Under the pieces are notes generated by a model. It was not told the DNA's origin. It worked only from the letters and a program-made list of their open reading frames with translations, and searched no databases. From an uncultured Oceanospirillaceae bacterium (GTDB lineage: Bacteria > Pseudomonadota > Gammaproteobacteria > Pseudomonadales > Balneatricaceae), in contig CAKZPE010000015.1 of assembly GCA_937138495.1 (NCBI GenBank), positions 56,272 through 120,271 of the forward strand: a stretch of 64,000 nucleotides of DNA. The letters are read 5' to 3'. The position numbers and the translations under genes were made by a program. Position 1 is the first letter of the stretch. Every line of letters begins with the position of its first letter. Below are positions 52,456-61,300 of the stretch, one piece after another.

Positions 52456-52806
52456 TTAGCTAACAGGGTCTGCAGAAATTCCGGTCATTTGCATGTCAAT
52501 TTCGCCGCCGGACAGTTTGGGTGGCTGAGATGTCCATGCATTGCGTACCAGCCATGACTGGCCGTTATCGTCCTGAATATTGACGTTAACGCTGGTCAGA
52601 TTGCGCAGCTGGTTCAAATCAGTGCCGGCAATGTTGGGTACTTTGAACTGAACAGTAGGTGCGACGGGTTCTTCGGTGTAACCGGCGACGCCCAGATCAG
52701 TCATGACTGCATCCCGTTTTTCACCGCCGGGATCGAATGAACCGGAAGATGCGTGTAGCCGGCCCAGACCGGGAATGTCGAAGTAGAGTTTTTTTGCGAT
52801 TTTCAT
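52456..52806 (-). CDS. Tail tube protein (Mu gpM-like)
   Basis: 116 residues, matching the size of Mu gpM. LYFDIPGLGRLHASSGSFDPGGEKRDAVMTDLGVAGYTEEP is the family N-terminus, with PPKLSGGEIDMQMTG at the C-terminus. It forms the stacked hexameric inner tube. It lies between sheath and chaperone as in Mu. Confidence 0.9.
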   Translation of the reverse strand: MKIAKKLYFDIPGLGRLHASSGSFDPGGEKRDAVMTDLGVAGYTEEPVAPTVQFKVPNIAGTDLNQLRNLTSVNVNIQDDNGQSWLVRNAWTSQPPKLSGGEIDMQMTGISADPVS

Positions 52807-52829
52807 AAAATTTCCTTGTAATCAGACGC

Positions 52830-54287
52830 TTAAACGATGAACTGTTGCTTGCCGGCGAAGACCCGTGCCTGGTTCACCAGGTTCGGCGTGTCGCGCCAGT
52901 TGAGGCGATTCCGGTCACTGACGTCACGCTCGACGATGAGCTGTTTGTCGTAAACGGAGTAATCTTCTACCCAGCCTTTCAGTTCCATTTCCTGATACAG
53001 CGCCAGCAGTTCGCCGCGGATGATTTTCGGGGTGATGATGGCCTGACCCGGACCATAGTTGGTGCCGTCGCCAGCCAGCTTATGACGTGGGTATTTCTGA
53101 GTGATCATCTGGCGCTGTTCGAAGCGGATACGTTCCAGTGTTTCCGGGGTACAGATATCCAGATAGCTGGCATCGTCCAGACCGGCGCTGTTGGTTTGGT
53201 ACATGCTGATCTGACGTTCAATACGGGTTGTACCGTCGCGGTCTACCGTAAAAGTACTGATGCCGTCATACAGTTGCAGGTTGCGTTCCTGGCGAGTCCA
53301 GGTTTTGTCCTGTGAAGGTGCCAGGAAGCCGGTCAGTTTCAGAGTTTGCAGCGGACGGGCCGGGTCAATACTCAGAGACAAACTTGCAACGGCAGCGTTG
53401 ATGGTTGCCGCAATGTAAGCCGGAGTAGGGCTGCTACCGGTGCCCAGACAGGTGACGTGTGGGTTATTGCGGGTACGGCCAAAAGTACCGGTTGCTGCAT
53501 GTGTGCCAGCGATTGCGGTGAAGGCGCGGCAACCGATTTGGCGCATTGGGCCCCAGCGGGAGTCCAGCTCCGTTTCCAGCGCGATCAGGTTGGCTGTATC
53601 GGTGTAAGGATTGATGATCCAGTTGTACCACTCATCGCCCATTGCATCGATCGCCGGTGTGACGGATGGGTTACCGCTGCCGGAGCTGAGAGCGTTGATG
53701 GTCAGCGCCAGACCGGCAGGCATTTGTTCGCCGTAATAACCGGCACGGATGTCCAGACCATTAAAGGCTTCACCTTTGTGGCGGGCCGTCACAGTAACGG
53801 TTGCAGCGCTGACAGATGCAGTGACCGGCAGATCTGCTTTTGCATTAATGGCTGCGTTAATGGCTGTGGCGACGGCTTCTGCAGTTGCACCGGCTGTAAT
53901 GCCGACCCGTACCCGCTCACCACCGATGTACAGTTCCAGAGTGCCGCTGCCAGTAGGCGCGCTTGTTACCTGTACAGAGCCTGCTGCTTTAGCACCGGAA
54001 GATGCATCATCCAGCGCGATAACCCATAGCTCAGTTTCGGTGTTCGCTTTGAAGAAGGCGCTCAGCATATTGGCCAGCATTGAGCCGCGACCAAACAGTG
54101 TGGTTGCCTGCGCCGGATTAGTAACCCGAACAGGCTGGTTAGCTGCCTGGGAGCCAGTGCTCAGCTTTTGGCCGAAGGCTAACACTTTGTGCATAAAACC
54201 GGTGGCACCGGCCAGTTCATTGTTGAATTCGATGTAAGCGCCCGGGGTACGCAGGCTGGCGGGAATAGCGTCAAAAGAAATTGCCAT
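52830..54287 (-). CDS. Tail sheath protein (Mu gpL-like)
   Basis: 485 residues. FDAIPASLRTPGAYIEFNNELAG is the typical sheath start, and the core contains IDAMGDEWYNWIINPYTDTANLIALETELDSRWGPM and LGTGSSPTPAYIAATINAAVA; the C-terminal QMITQKYPRHKLAGDGTNYGPGQAIITPKIIRGELLALYQEM matches Mu gpL. It is the contractile sheath that drives the tube through the target envelope. Its presence defines the particle as R-type (contractile). Confidence 0.95.
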   Translation of the reverse strand: MAISFDAIPASLRTPGAYIEFNNELAGATGFMHKVLAFGQKLSTGSQAANQPVRVTNPAQATTLFGRGSMLANMLSAFFKANTETELWVIALDDASSGAKAAGSVQVTSAPTGSGTLELYIGGERVRVGITAGATAEAVATAINAAINAKADLPVTASVSAATVTVTARHKGEAFNGLDIRAGYYGEQMPAGLALTINALSSGSGNPSVTPAIDAMGDEWYNWIINPYTDTANLIALETELDSRWGPMRQIGCRAFTAIAGTHAATGTFGRTRNNPHVTCLGTGSSPTPAYIAATINAAVASLSLSIDPARPLQTLKLTGFLAPSQDKTWTRQERNLQLYDGISTFTVDRDGTTRIERQISMYQTNSAGLDDASYLDICTPETLERIRFEQRQMITQKYPRHKLAGDGTNYGPGQAIITPKIIRGELLALYQEMELKGWVEDYSVYDKQLIVERDVSDRNRLNWRDTPNLVNQARVFAGKQQFIV

Positions 54288-54288
54288 A

Positions 54289-54471
54289 TCAGGACTCCTG
54301 TGGGGCAGTGGCTGTAGTAGGGGTAAATACGATCAGATCACCGTCCAGATGACGTCGGCGGTAATAGCTGTTGTTCGGTACGGCGCAGCCTTCGGTTGGC
54401 ATATCTGTACCGTTTTCCATACGTACCATCAGGCCTTCAGCAGGTTTCAGGTACAGGGTTTTGTTGCTCAT
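54289..54471 (-). CDS. DUF2635 protein (Mu gp38-like)
   Basis: 60 residues, LYLKPAEGLMVRMENGTDMPTEGCAVPNNSYYRRRHLDGDLI, the pattern of the small DUF2635 family located just upstream of Mu-type sheath genes. Function unknown; 1 bp from the sheath gene and 2 bp from the gp37-like gene. Confidence 0.85.
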   Translation of the reverse strand: MSNKTLYLKPAEGLMVRMENGTDMPTEGCAVPNNSYYRRRHLDGDLIVFTPTTATAPQES

Positions 54472-54473
54472 GG

Positions 54474-55028
54474 TTAATCTCCTTGCGGAAGTTCTGCCTG
54501 GCCGGATGCCAGGGGCTTGTTGTTAAGGTCGTTGTGGGTGGCGTGATAACGCTGCCACGGATCGATGCTGCCGCTGCTGTTTTGTGTCCAGCGCATCGGG
54601 AGCTCAAAGATCATTTCGTAACAGCTGATACCTGCACTGACGCTGCTGGTATCCAGCTGAAACTCGAGGTTTTTAAAGTTGAGAAGGTTGCGGATTTGCT
54701 TCAGTCGCAGGACGTCTTCCTGACCAAACTCCAGACCGTGTAATGCGGGCAGTAGCTGTTCAATCATCTGGTAGATGCCGATTTCTGAAGCGTTACCGTT
54801 CAGGTGTTTGGCAAACAGGAAAATGTGCCACCGCCCCAGTAACTGATCGCTCCACAGTTCCTGGTAGCTGCCCTGACTAAAGCTGACGTAAATAGCGGGG
54901 GCGGTCGTCAGCAGGGTGTTAACGGTTTTTGCGTCCCAACGTCCCGGGTGCCGGGCAATGGTTGGCACTGTGGCACTCAACGTATCGCTGATGGTGCTGA
55001 TTAATGTGGTTTCGGTATTTGCCAGCAT
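54474..55028 (-). CDS. Mu gp37-like protein (DUF1834), tail terminator candidate
   Basis: 184 residues. Starts MLANTETTLISTISDTLSATVPTIARHPG and has APAIYVSFSQGSYQELWSDQLLGRWHIFLFAKHLNGNASEI, matching the DUF1834 proteins at the head side of Mu tail operons; they are believed to cap the tail end. In a tailocin this would be the outermost cap of the head-less end. First gene of the tail unit; a candidate activator site is 108 bp upstream. Confidence 0.8.
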   Translation of the reverse strand: MLANTETTLISTISDTLSATVPTIARHPGRWDAKTVNTLLTTAPAIYVSFSQGSYQELWSDQLLGRWHIFLFAKHLNGNASEIGIYQMIEQLLPALHGLEFGQEDVLRLKQIRNLLNFKNLEFQLDTSSVSAGISCYEMIFELPMRWTQNSSGSIDPWQRYHATHNDLNNKPLASGQAELPQGD

Positions 55029-55135
55029 TGGCGTGAGCCTCTTAGCCGATGTTTGTTACAGGGGGCTGGTGGGCTCTGTTGCCCGGTGCTCCCGATTGAT
55101 GAGCACAGAATACCGGTGGCAAAAATGCAGCGGGT

Positions 55136-55150
55136 TTAACCTGAGTTAGA
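55136..55150 (-). promoter_or_regulatory. Candidate Mor-type activator site, tail unit
   Basis: Minus-strand TCTAACTCAGGTTAA, exactly repeated at 56725-56739. It contains the dyad TAAC-TCAG-GTTA. On the minus strand a TATTCT box lies about 25-30 bp further on, before the gp37-like gene. Confidence 0.6.
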
Positions 55151-55222
55151 CATTTTTGTTAATGGTCGAAAAAAAGCGCCGGAAAGGGCGCAAAGGGGAA
55201 GGGAGTCTGTATTGCTGAGGAA

Positions 55223-55531
55223 TCAGTGTTTTTGCATCAGATGGTCGTGGACACGCTGCAGCATATAAGTGTTCTGCTGCAAATTTGCTTTTATGCCAGC
55301 AATTTCAGCCCTGACGCTGGAAATGTCTTCATGGGTCGGGGCGTGTTTCAGGTTTTCTTCCATCGTGATGATGCGGTGCTCCAGTTGTTCCAGCTGGTTA
55401 TCCACCGCCTGAATTTTTTGCCGGTTCTGGTCCTGGCCAGTGCGTAGCCAGACAAACAGTGCTGTGGCCAGGGTAAAGATCCACTGGGATGCGTCCAGCC
55501 AGAACTTGGCAGCATCCCAGTTAGCGAACAT
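55223..55531 (-). CDS. DUF2730-like protein (Mu gp25-like)
   Basis: 102 residues from ATG at 55531; the open frame extends further but overlaps the zinc-finger gene. One membrane helix near the N-terminus (ASQWIFTLATALFVWLRTG), then a coiled coil (IQAVDNQLEQLEHRIITMEENLKHAP) and helical tail. This matches the small DUF2730 proteins that lie between lysis and head genes in Mu-like phages. Function unknown, possibly part of the lysis apparatus. The next gene should be a head gene in Mu; here the tail unit begins after a 194-bp gap. Confidence 0.72.
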   Translation of the reverse strand: MFANWDAAKFWLDASQWIFTLATALFVWLRTGQDQNRQKIQAVDNQLEQLEHRIITMEENLKHAPTHEDISSVRAEIAGIKANLQQNTYMLQRVHDHLMQKH

Positions 55532-55748
55532 GGTGGAATTCCCAGAGTTCCTGGCAGTCAATGCAGCGTGCGGCATTGGGTTTTGCACGCAGTCTTTTTG
55601 GCTGTATAGGCAGGTCGCAGTCGATACAGATGACTTCACCCTTATGGCTATACTGCTCCGGTTCATAATTGTTTTGTTGCACGTGTAACAGTGCTTCCAG
55701 ACGTTGCCGGGATTCCAGCAACTCCGCTTGATCAAGAATATCAGGCAT
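55521..55748 (-). CDS. TraR/DksA-type C4 zinc finger protein
   Basis: 75 residues, with CIDCDLPIQPKRLRAKPNAARCIDC near the C-terminus: the four-Cys zinc finger of phage TraR/DksA-like proteins. Such proteins bind RNA polymerase through its secondary channel and alter promoter choice. It abuts the holin gene (start at 55748) and overlaps the DUF2730-like start by 11 bp. May help late transcription. Confidence 0.85.
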   Translation of the reverse strand: MPDILDQAELLESRQRLEALLHVQQNNYEPEQYSHKGEVICIDCDLPIQPKRLRAKPNAARCIDCQELWEFHHVR

Positions 55749-56152
55749 CAGTCTTTCCTCATGATTTCAGTAATTTTGGGTATGATTTTTTCCGCGCTCC
55801 GGCCGACCACATATCCCCCCAGGCCAACTTGCAATAAGCTCCAGGCTTCACTCGCTAAGCGGAAGGTTGTGAGGCCAAAGGTGTCGGCGACGACCAGAGC
55901 CAGAAAGGTCAGCATTGTGATGGGGCGCCAGTTACGCTGTAACCAGCTGGCCCCTTGGGCCTCAGCAGTAATCACGCTGGTTTTGGCTTTAAGTAACTGG
56001 GTTTCGTATGCCATGACCTGCGTGGCCATATGTGTTTGCATTTCGAACAGGCTTGCTTTGATTTGCAGACGTTCGGCTTCTGAGGTGTGGATTTCATCTA
56101 TCAGTTTGCTGACCGGACTGACCAGTTCACCGAGAATATTCCAGATACTCAT
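55748..56152 (-). CDS. Holin-family membrane protein
   Basis: 134 residues from ATG at 56152, which overlaps the endolysin stop by four bases. N-terminal helical part (IWNILGELVSPVSKLIDEIHTSEAERLQIKASL), then two hydrophobic segments, WRPITMLTFLALVVADTFGL and WSLLQVGLGGYVVGRS, as in the '3TM holin' family. It would perforate the inner membrane to release the endolysin and the particles. The partner gene order endolysin-holin supports this. Confidence 0.78.
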   Translation of the reverse strand: MSIWNILGELVSPVSKLIDEIHTSEAERLQIKASLFEMQTHMATQVMAYETQLLKAKTSVITAEAQGASWLQRNWRPITMLTFLALVVADTFGLTTFRLASEAWSLLQVGLGGYVVGRSAEKIIPKITEIMRKD

Positions 56153-56655
56153 ATTGGATAGGCCTCCCAGCTGAGTTCGAAGTGAGGGCCATCGGCGAAT
56201 GCCGGCTGTTTCCGGGCTTTTTTCCGGCTTAAGTAGTTTTGGTGAGCCTGTTTGGCAGGTGTTTTGTGATCGAGCAATTGCCAGCACCCACCCCAGACAA
56301 TCGGCACCTCTAATGTTTGCGCAGCTTGCCGAACAGCATCGGCAATCAGAAAATAATCCGGCCAGTTCCAGCTCAGTTGGTTATTTACTAATGCGCCAAG
56401 GTCGGCAGCATGAGAAACCGATCCAAGATCAGGGCTGTATTTTGGTGTTCTGGCAAGGTGTCGGCTGTTACTTGTACGTGAGTGTCCTGCATCGATAAGT
56501 TGTTGCTGACGCTGTGAGCTGCGAACTGTTTCGAGTACGGTAAAATCAACCGGCGTGTATTGAATGGCCAGTTCAATTACTTTGCGCAGGTCCGGGTGGG
56601 CCTGTGCAAGTTTGTTTTGTGAGCGTTGGCTCAGGTAATAAATACAATCAGACAT
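56149..56655 (-). CDS. Endolysin, M15-type peptidase
   Basis: 168 residues. Zinc-ligand regions of M15 D-Ala/L-Ala peptidases: SRH (His66), HAADLGAL (Asp85) and DGPHFEL (His158), with VRSSQRQQQLIDAG and VPIVWGGCW as further family blocks. Compared with the usual SRHLTGxAVDL there are extra residues between His66 and Asp85. It cuts cell-wall peptides for release of particles. No signal peptide, so it depends on the holin. A candidate activator site lies 70 bp upstream. Confidence 0.85.
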   Translation of the reverse strand: MSDCIYYLSQRSQNKLAQAHPDLRKVIELAIQYTPVDFTVLETVRSSQRQQQLIDAGHSRTSNSRHLARTPKYSPDLGSVSHAADLGALVNNQLSWNWPDYFLIADAVRQAAQTLEVPIVWGGCWQLLDHKTPAKQAHQNYLSRKKARKQPAFADGPHFELSWEAYPI

Positions 56656-56724
56656 AATGCTCCCTGTAAGTTGTATTGAATGAATGACAGGGGAAAGGTT
56701 AGTGCTACAGCCCGGCTGGAAGGA

Positions 56725-56739
56725 TTAACCTGAGTTAGA
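56725..56739 (-). promoter_or_regulatory. Candidate Mor-type activator site, lysis unit
   Basis: Minus-strand TCTAACTCAGGTTAA, identical to 55136-55150, and 70 bp before the endolysin start. Lies between the Mor-like gene and its probable target. Confidence 0.6.
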
Positions 56740-56776
56740 TATTCAGGTGCCAGGCTGTCAGTCGGTAATAGTGGTG

Positions 56777-57205
56777 TTATCCGTTGTTCTGTTTCAGACG
56801 TGTGTGACGGCGATAATTTTGTTGTTGTTTCAGAATGCGATAGATATGGGTATTGCTGAGCTGGTATTTGGCTGCCAGCGCTTCCGGTAACATGTTTCTT
56901 TCGCTCCAGTCGCGGTGTATTTCTACATCTCTGACAGCCTTTTTAAGTGCATCAGGCTTGGGAAGGTAAAAATAACGGCCTCCGCAGTACACCGCCTGTT
57001 CTGCTAACAGCATGTGGCTGATTTTGCTGGCTTCCTGCTGGTTGTAGCCATTACGCAGTAATGAGGCGCTATAGATATCGATCAGGGCTGACAGATCCTT
57101 AGGCCATTTTTTTTGTACTTCTTCGGGAATATCTTCCAGGCGGCGTAGCAGGTCTGCTGAGAAATCGGTTGAAGAGCTGGTTTTATGTTGTGTAACGTTT
57201 TGCAT
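56777..57205 (-). CDS. Mor-family transcriptional activator
   Basis: 142 residues. Matches Mu Mor/C: LSALIDIYSASLLRNGYNQQEASKISHMLLAEQAVYCGGRYFYLPKPDALKKAVRDVEIHRDW (dimerisation part) and a C-terminal helix-turn-helix LPEALAAKYQLSNTHIYRILKQQQ. Mu has two such proteins, Mor for middle and C for late promoters; here only one exists and it probably drives lysis and tail units directly. It is transcribed away from the repressor gene, whose operators likely control it. Confidence 0.88.
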   Translation of the reverse strand: MQNVTQHKTSSSTDFSADLLRRLEDIPEEVQKKWPKDLSALIDIYSASLLRNGYNQQEASKISHMLLAEQAVYCGGRYFYLPKPDALKKAVRDVEIHRDWSERNMLPEALAAKYQLSNTHIYRILKQQQNYRRHTRLKQNNG

Positions 57206-57577
57206 GTTGATAGTCCTTTATTGCAAGCGATGAAGGGTAACCACCGGTTTGATGATATTGACCGGGGCGTGGACATTTACAGGTCGGGAAGGCTAAGTTA
57301 GCAGCGCTATGAGGCGCGGCTTATTGCGAGCATTCCGTTTATTAATACTGTCGTTCGCTATATACAGCGAGATTTTGCCTAAGAAGGCTATTTATCAGTG
57401 CGAAAGGGTGGATAGTTACTTGATTTTATTTCGTTTGTTTTTGCGAATGTTAGGTTTATTTTGCGATACAGGCAAGAGGAAAGTTAAATTTATTTTGAAT
57501 ATCTGACTGAGTTCGGTTAATATTGCGAACTTGTTATCAATCTGCTCTTAAAAAAATCAAATACTTATGGGCGTGTC
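57206..57577. promoter_or_regulatory. Repressor-activator intergenic region with repeated TTGCGA motifs
   Basis: 372 bases between the divergent Mor-like and repressor genes, AT-rich, no gene. TTGCGA occurs at 57324, 57441, 57461 and 57523 in the same orientation (two of them 20 bp apart), with GTGCGA at 57398. Repeated direct hexamers in front of a phage-type repressor suggest its operators. No attachment site, ner, A or B transposition gene remains here. Confidence 0.5.
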
Positions 57578-58276
57578 ATGCCGAAATCTAATTTCCATTC
57601 CAACAATTCAGATATGCCGCTGGTTGACTCTGAGCAGTTTGCTTACCGGCTAAGAGAGTCTTTTGCCGGAGAGTCGACAAATGCTTTCGCAAAAAAATGC
57701 GGGGTTGGGGAAAGTTCATTACGCAGTTATTTAACAGGTTCATTTCCAAGCATTGACCGGGCGGCACTGATTGCACAGGCAGCAAATGTTTCGCTGGAGT
57801 GGCTGATTACCGGTAAAGGTTCGGTGTCTGACAACGCGACGGAATCTTCCAGCGAACTGGAGCAGGAGTTTGCGTTAATTCCGGGCTATAACATTCAGGT
57901 TGCTGCGGGAACGGGTATCGTGCCAGGAAATGAACAGGCGACCCGTAAGCTGGCGTTTCGCCATAAGTGGCTGAAGTACCGTGGCCTGAAAGAAAAAGAT
58001 CTGGTCTTAGTGTTTGCTAAGGGAGATAGCATGGAACCGGTGATCAGTGACAACAACACACTGATGATTGATACCAGTAAGCAACGTCTGGAAGATGGCA
58101 GTATTTACGTGATCCGAAATAATGAGCACTTAGTGGTTAAACGCATCCAGAATACGTTAAAGGGCTTTATCCTGATCAGTGATAACAAAGAATATGAACG
58201 GGTAGAAGTGTCATACAACGAAGCCGACGACTTACAGATAATCGGCAAGGTTGTCTGGATTGGCAAGGATTTGTAA
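57578..58276 (+). CDS. S24-type (LexA/CI-like) repressor of the tailocin
   Basis: 232 residues. Helix-turn-helix of XRE type in the first ~75 (NAFAKKCGVGESSLRSYLTGSFPSIDRAALIAQAANVSLEWLITG), and a C-terminal S24 peptidase domain with GDSMEP (catalytic Ser151) and VVKRI (Lys188). An Ala-Gly pair at 110-111 (VAAGTG) is the probable self-cleavage point. This design means RecA-stimulated self-cleavage and SOS induction, as in PrtR control of pyocins. It faces the Mor-like gene across the TTGCGA region. Confidence 0.9.
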   Translation: MPKSNFHSNNSDMPLVDSEQFAYRLRESFAGESTNAFAKKCGVGESSLRSYLTGSFPSIDRAALIAQAANVSLEWLITGKGSVSDNATESSSELEQEFALIPGYNIQVAAGTGIVPGNEQATRKLAFRHKWLKYRGLKEKDLVLVFAKGDSMEPVISDNNTLMIDTSKQRLEDGSIYVIRNNEHLVVKRIQNTLKGFILISDNKEYERVEVSYNEADDLQIIGKVVWIGKDL

Positions 58277-58289
58277 ACAGTTATTGGTT

Positions 58290-58324
58290 AAAACGCGGCC
58301 CATCTTATTTATGATGCCGCGTTT
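58290..58324. terminator. Terminator between repressor and mscK-like genes
   Basis: AACGCGGC (58292-58299) pairs with GCCGCGTT (58316-58323). Located between convergent genes; the T-tail is better on the minus strand (GTTTT). Confidence 0.7.
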
Positions 58325-58335
58325 ATCCTTGTATT

Positions 58336-61300
58336 TCACTTATCGTCATCTGACTTAATCAGTCTGACATCCAGTTGCGGGAAGGCGATGCAAATATCGT
58401 GTTTCTCAAAGTCCGCGTTGATTTGCTGCAGAATGTCGTGGGTGACCGGCAGGCGGTCGTCCAGATTATTCAGGTACAGGCGCAGATCAAAGTTCAGGGT
58501 ACTGTCACCAAAGGCGTGGAAGTACGCGGCTGGCTGAGGTTCCTGTAGCACTTTTGGATGATTACGGGCCGCCTGCAGAATCAGTGCCCGGACGAGGTCA
58601 GTATCTGAGCCGTACGCGACGCCCACCTGTATTACTACCCGGGTAATCGGATCGCTCAGAGACCAGTTAATTAACTGGTCGGTGACAAAGGTCTTGTTGG
58701 GAATAATGACTTCTTTGCGGTCCCAGTCGGTAATGGTGGTGGCGCGGATCTGAATCCGTGTCACGGTTCCGGTGAGGCCGCCGACGGTGACGGTGTCTCC
58801 GATTCGGATGGGCTTTTCAAACAGAATAATGATGCCGGAGACGAAGTTGGCGACGATTTCCTGCAGACCAAAGCCCAGCCCTACACCCAGCGCTGCGACC
58901 AGCCACTGTAACTTGGCCCACTCGACTCCGATCTGGGAAGCACCGGCGAGAATACTCACGACAATTAAGCTGTATTTGGTAATCGTGGTGACGGCATAAG
59001 ACGTGCCGGGTGTCAGGTCCAGGTGTTTCAGAACCAGCAATTCCAGCAGCCCCGGCAGGTTGTAGGCGGCAAGAATACTCAGTGAAATCACCAGTAATCC
59101 GGTAATGATGCCCAGCAGGGTGATATTTTCAGCAATCACCCCGCCACTGGTCACCACGGTGTTACTCCACAGGACGATTTCATCCAGTATCTGTAACGCC
59201 GGAATAAATTCTTTAAACAGCAGCCACAGGGCGACAAATAGCAGGCTGACGCTGGTGGCTTTTAAGAGTACTTTGGCCTGATCTGAAATGGTGCTCAGGT
59301 TCAGGAAGTCTTCCTGCACCGGCGGTACTTCAGTATTGTTTTCCCGGGCTTCAAGGATTTCACTGCGGCGGGCGCGGGCACGGTCGAAGGCCAGCCGGCG
59401 CTCTTCGATCAGCAGCCAGCGCATGCCCAGCCGGTAGAAGGTGAAGACTGAGAAGAAGATCATGGTAGTGATCAGTAACAGCAGCATAATGATGCCGCCG
59501 GTGAGCACGTAGCCGAGTAACGCTTCAGCAATCAGCACTCCGTGGATCAGTACCAGAATGGCGAGCCACAACCTGGCCCGTTGCCACCAGCGGCGGGTTT
59601 CGGTGGCTTCATTGATCTGTGGGGCAACCCGCCAGAGAGCCGCCCAGAAACCGCCGGCCAGCAGGGCCAGCAGAATAAACACGATCCGGCCAAGACCTGA
59701 ATGTACTTCAGTGGACGGGATACCGGTCAGGTAGATCAGTGCCAGCGTCAGCGGAATCCCGATCAGATACAGCGGATGGGCAATGCGTGCCAGTGTGGCA
59801 CAGAGTTCTTCCGGGACGTCCAGATGGCGGTACAGCAAGCCATAAGGGCGGCGCAGCCAGAGCAGTAATGACAGGTAAGCCCAGACTAACAGTGAAAGGC
59901 TGATGCTCATTGGCTGCATAACCGGGGCGGGAACCGCGATCAGTTTTTGGGTCAGGAACCACAGTCCCGCCGGGACCGGCAGGCTGATCACCGGTGCCAG
60001 AAGTAGTAGCCTCAGGCTGCGGGTGAATTTGTCTTTAACCACATTGCCCAGCTCTTCGGCCCATTGCTGTTCATGGCTGATCAGATAACGGAAGCTGTAC
60101 ATACTGATGATGCTTAACACCAGCAGGGTAAACAGGGAACGTAACCAGGCGCCGGAGGCGTTAATCTGGCTGTTGCTGATCAGTTGCTGGCTATGCTGCT
60201 GAATGGCGGTAAAGCTGTCTCCGATGTCCTGCAGGAAGCGGCGGTTAATCTCGGTGGTGTTGGGCAGCCAGATCAGATACCGCTCAAGCAGTGCCTGGCC
60301 CTGTTCGATCTGTTTATTGATATCGTTCTGGACGCCCAGTAATTTAGACCGTTCATCCAGTTCCTGGGCATAGGCGGTTTCCAGCCGGGCGGTCAGCCCT
60401 TCCATATCATCCAGTAACTGTGCCGCGCTCTGCTGGTCTTCCGGGCTGAGGTCGGTGGCGCTGAATGCCTGGTTCAGGGCCTGCTGATTCAGTTCAAGGT
60501 TGGCCAGCCGCACCTGATTAATCCGCTGCCGGTTGGGCTCTGTATCCTGGGCGGTAGCGAAGCGTTCAGACAGTTGCTTCAGCTCCAGGCTGAAGGTGGT
60601 ATCGGTCAGTTCCAGTTGCTGTTCGATTGCCTTATAACTTTGCCGTAGCAGGCTTTGCTGACGTTCGAGCGTGCGCCGCTGGGCGATCGCCTGTTCGCTG
60701 CTTTGCAGGCTGTGGCGGAGCTTTTCTGAAAGCGTATGGTTGCCTTTAACGATCGGTTGCAGGGCTTTGGGGTAATCTTCGTCGCTGGGAGCTGTTTTCA
60801 GGGCTTTCAGTGCCTGTTCCGCTTCAATACGGCGCTTGGTCTGAATCAGGTCCTGCAGCTCTTGCAGGTAGGCCTTGTGAGCGGTGATTTTGCGGGACAG
60901 TAATTCCAGCTGAAGCAGATCAAATTCCCGCTGGCTGGGAATATTCAGTATCTCCAGCTCAAACGCCTGAATGCGTGTGTTGTTCAGTGCGAAACGGGCT
61001 TCGGTCAGTGTCTGGCTGCCGTTCTCACCACTGCCCGGCAGGGTGGTAGTCTGCTTGAGTTTAGTGAGCTGGTTCCGCAGGCTGGTGGCTTTGTCCTGAT
61101 AATTACTGACCTGATTGTCGAGGGTATTGAACTGTTGCTCCAGTGCCAGCAGATTTGCCTGAGCAGGCGTCAGCCGGTTTTCCAGCTTTTCCAGCGGCTG
61201 TGAACGCCAGTTTTTGGCGGCAACGGCCGGTTCCGGGGCGGCCAGCTGAGCCTGAAGTTTTTCAATATCCGCGGGCAGTTTGGCAAGGTTGTCCCGCAGC

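Larger units (their letters stand above)
42876..58276. mobile_element. Mu-type tailocin (head-less contractile phage tail) cluster
   Basis: All parts of a Mu-like contractile tail are present in Mu gene order on the minus strand: gp37-like, gp38-like, sheath, tube, frameshifted chaperone, tape measure, N, P, 45, 46, 47, 48 and two fibre/assembly pairs. Lysis genes, a C4 zinc finger, a DUF2730-like gene, a Mor-type activator and a divergent S24 repressor precede them. No terminase, portal, capsid, protease, transposase or integrase gene exists between the flanking host genes, so it cannot make a DNA-filled phage. The intact frames, tight overlaps, shared promoter motif and slippery site argue for a maintained particle rather than a decaying prophage. 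Confidence 0.85.
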
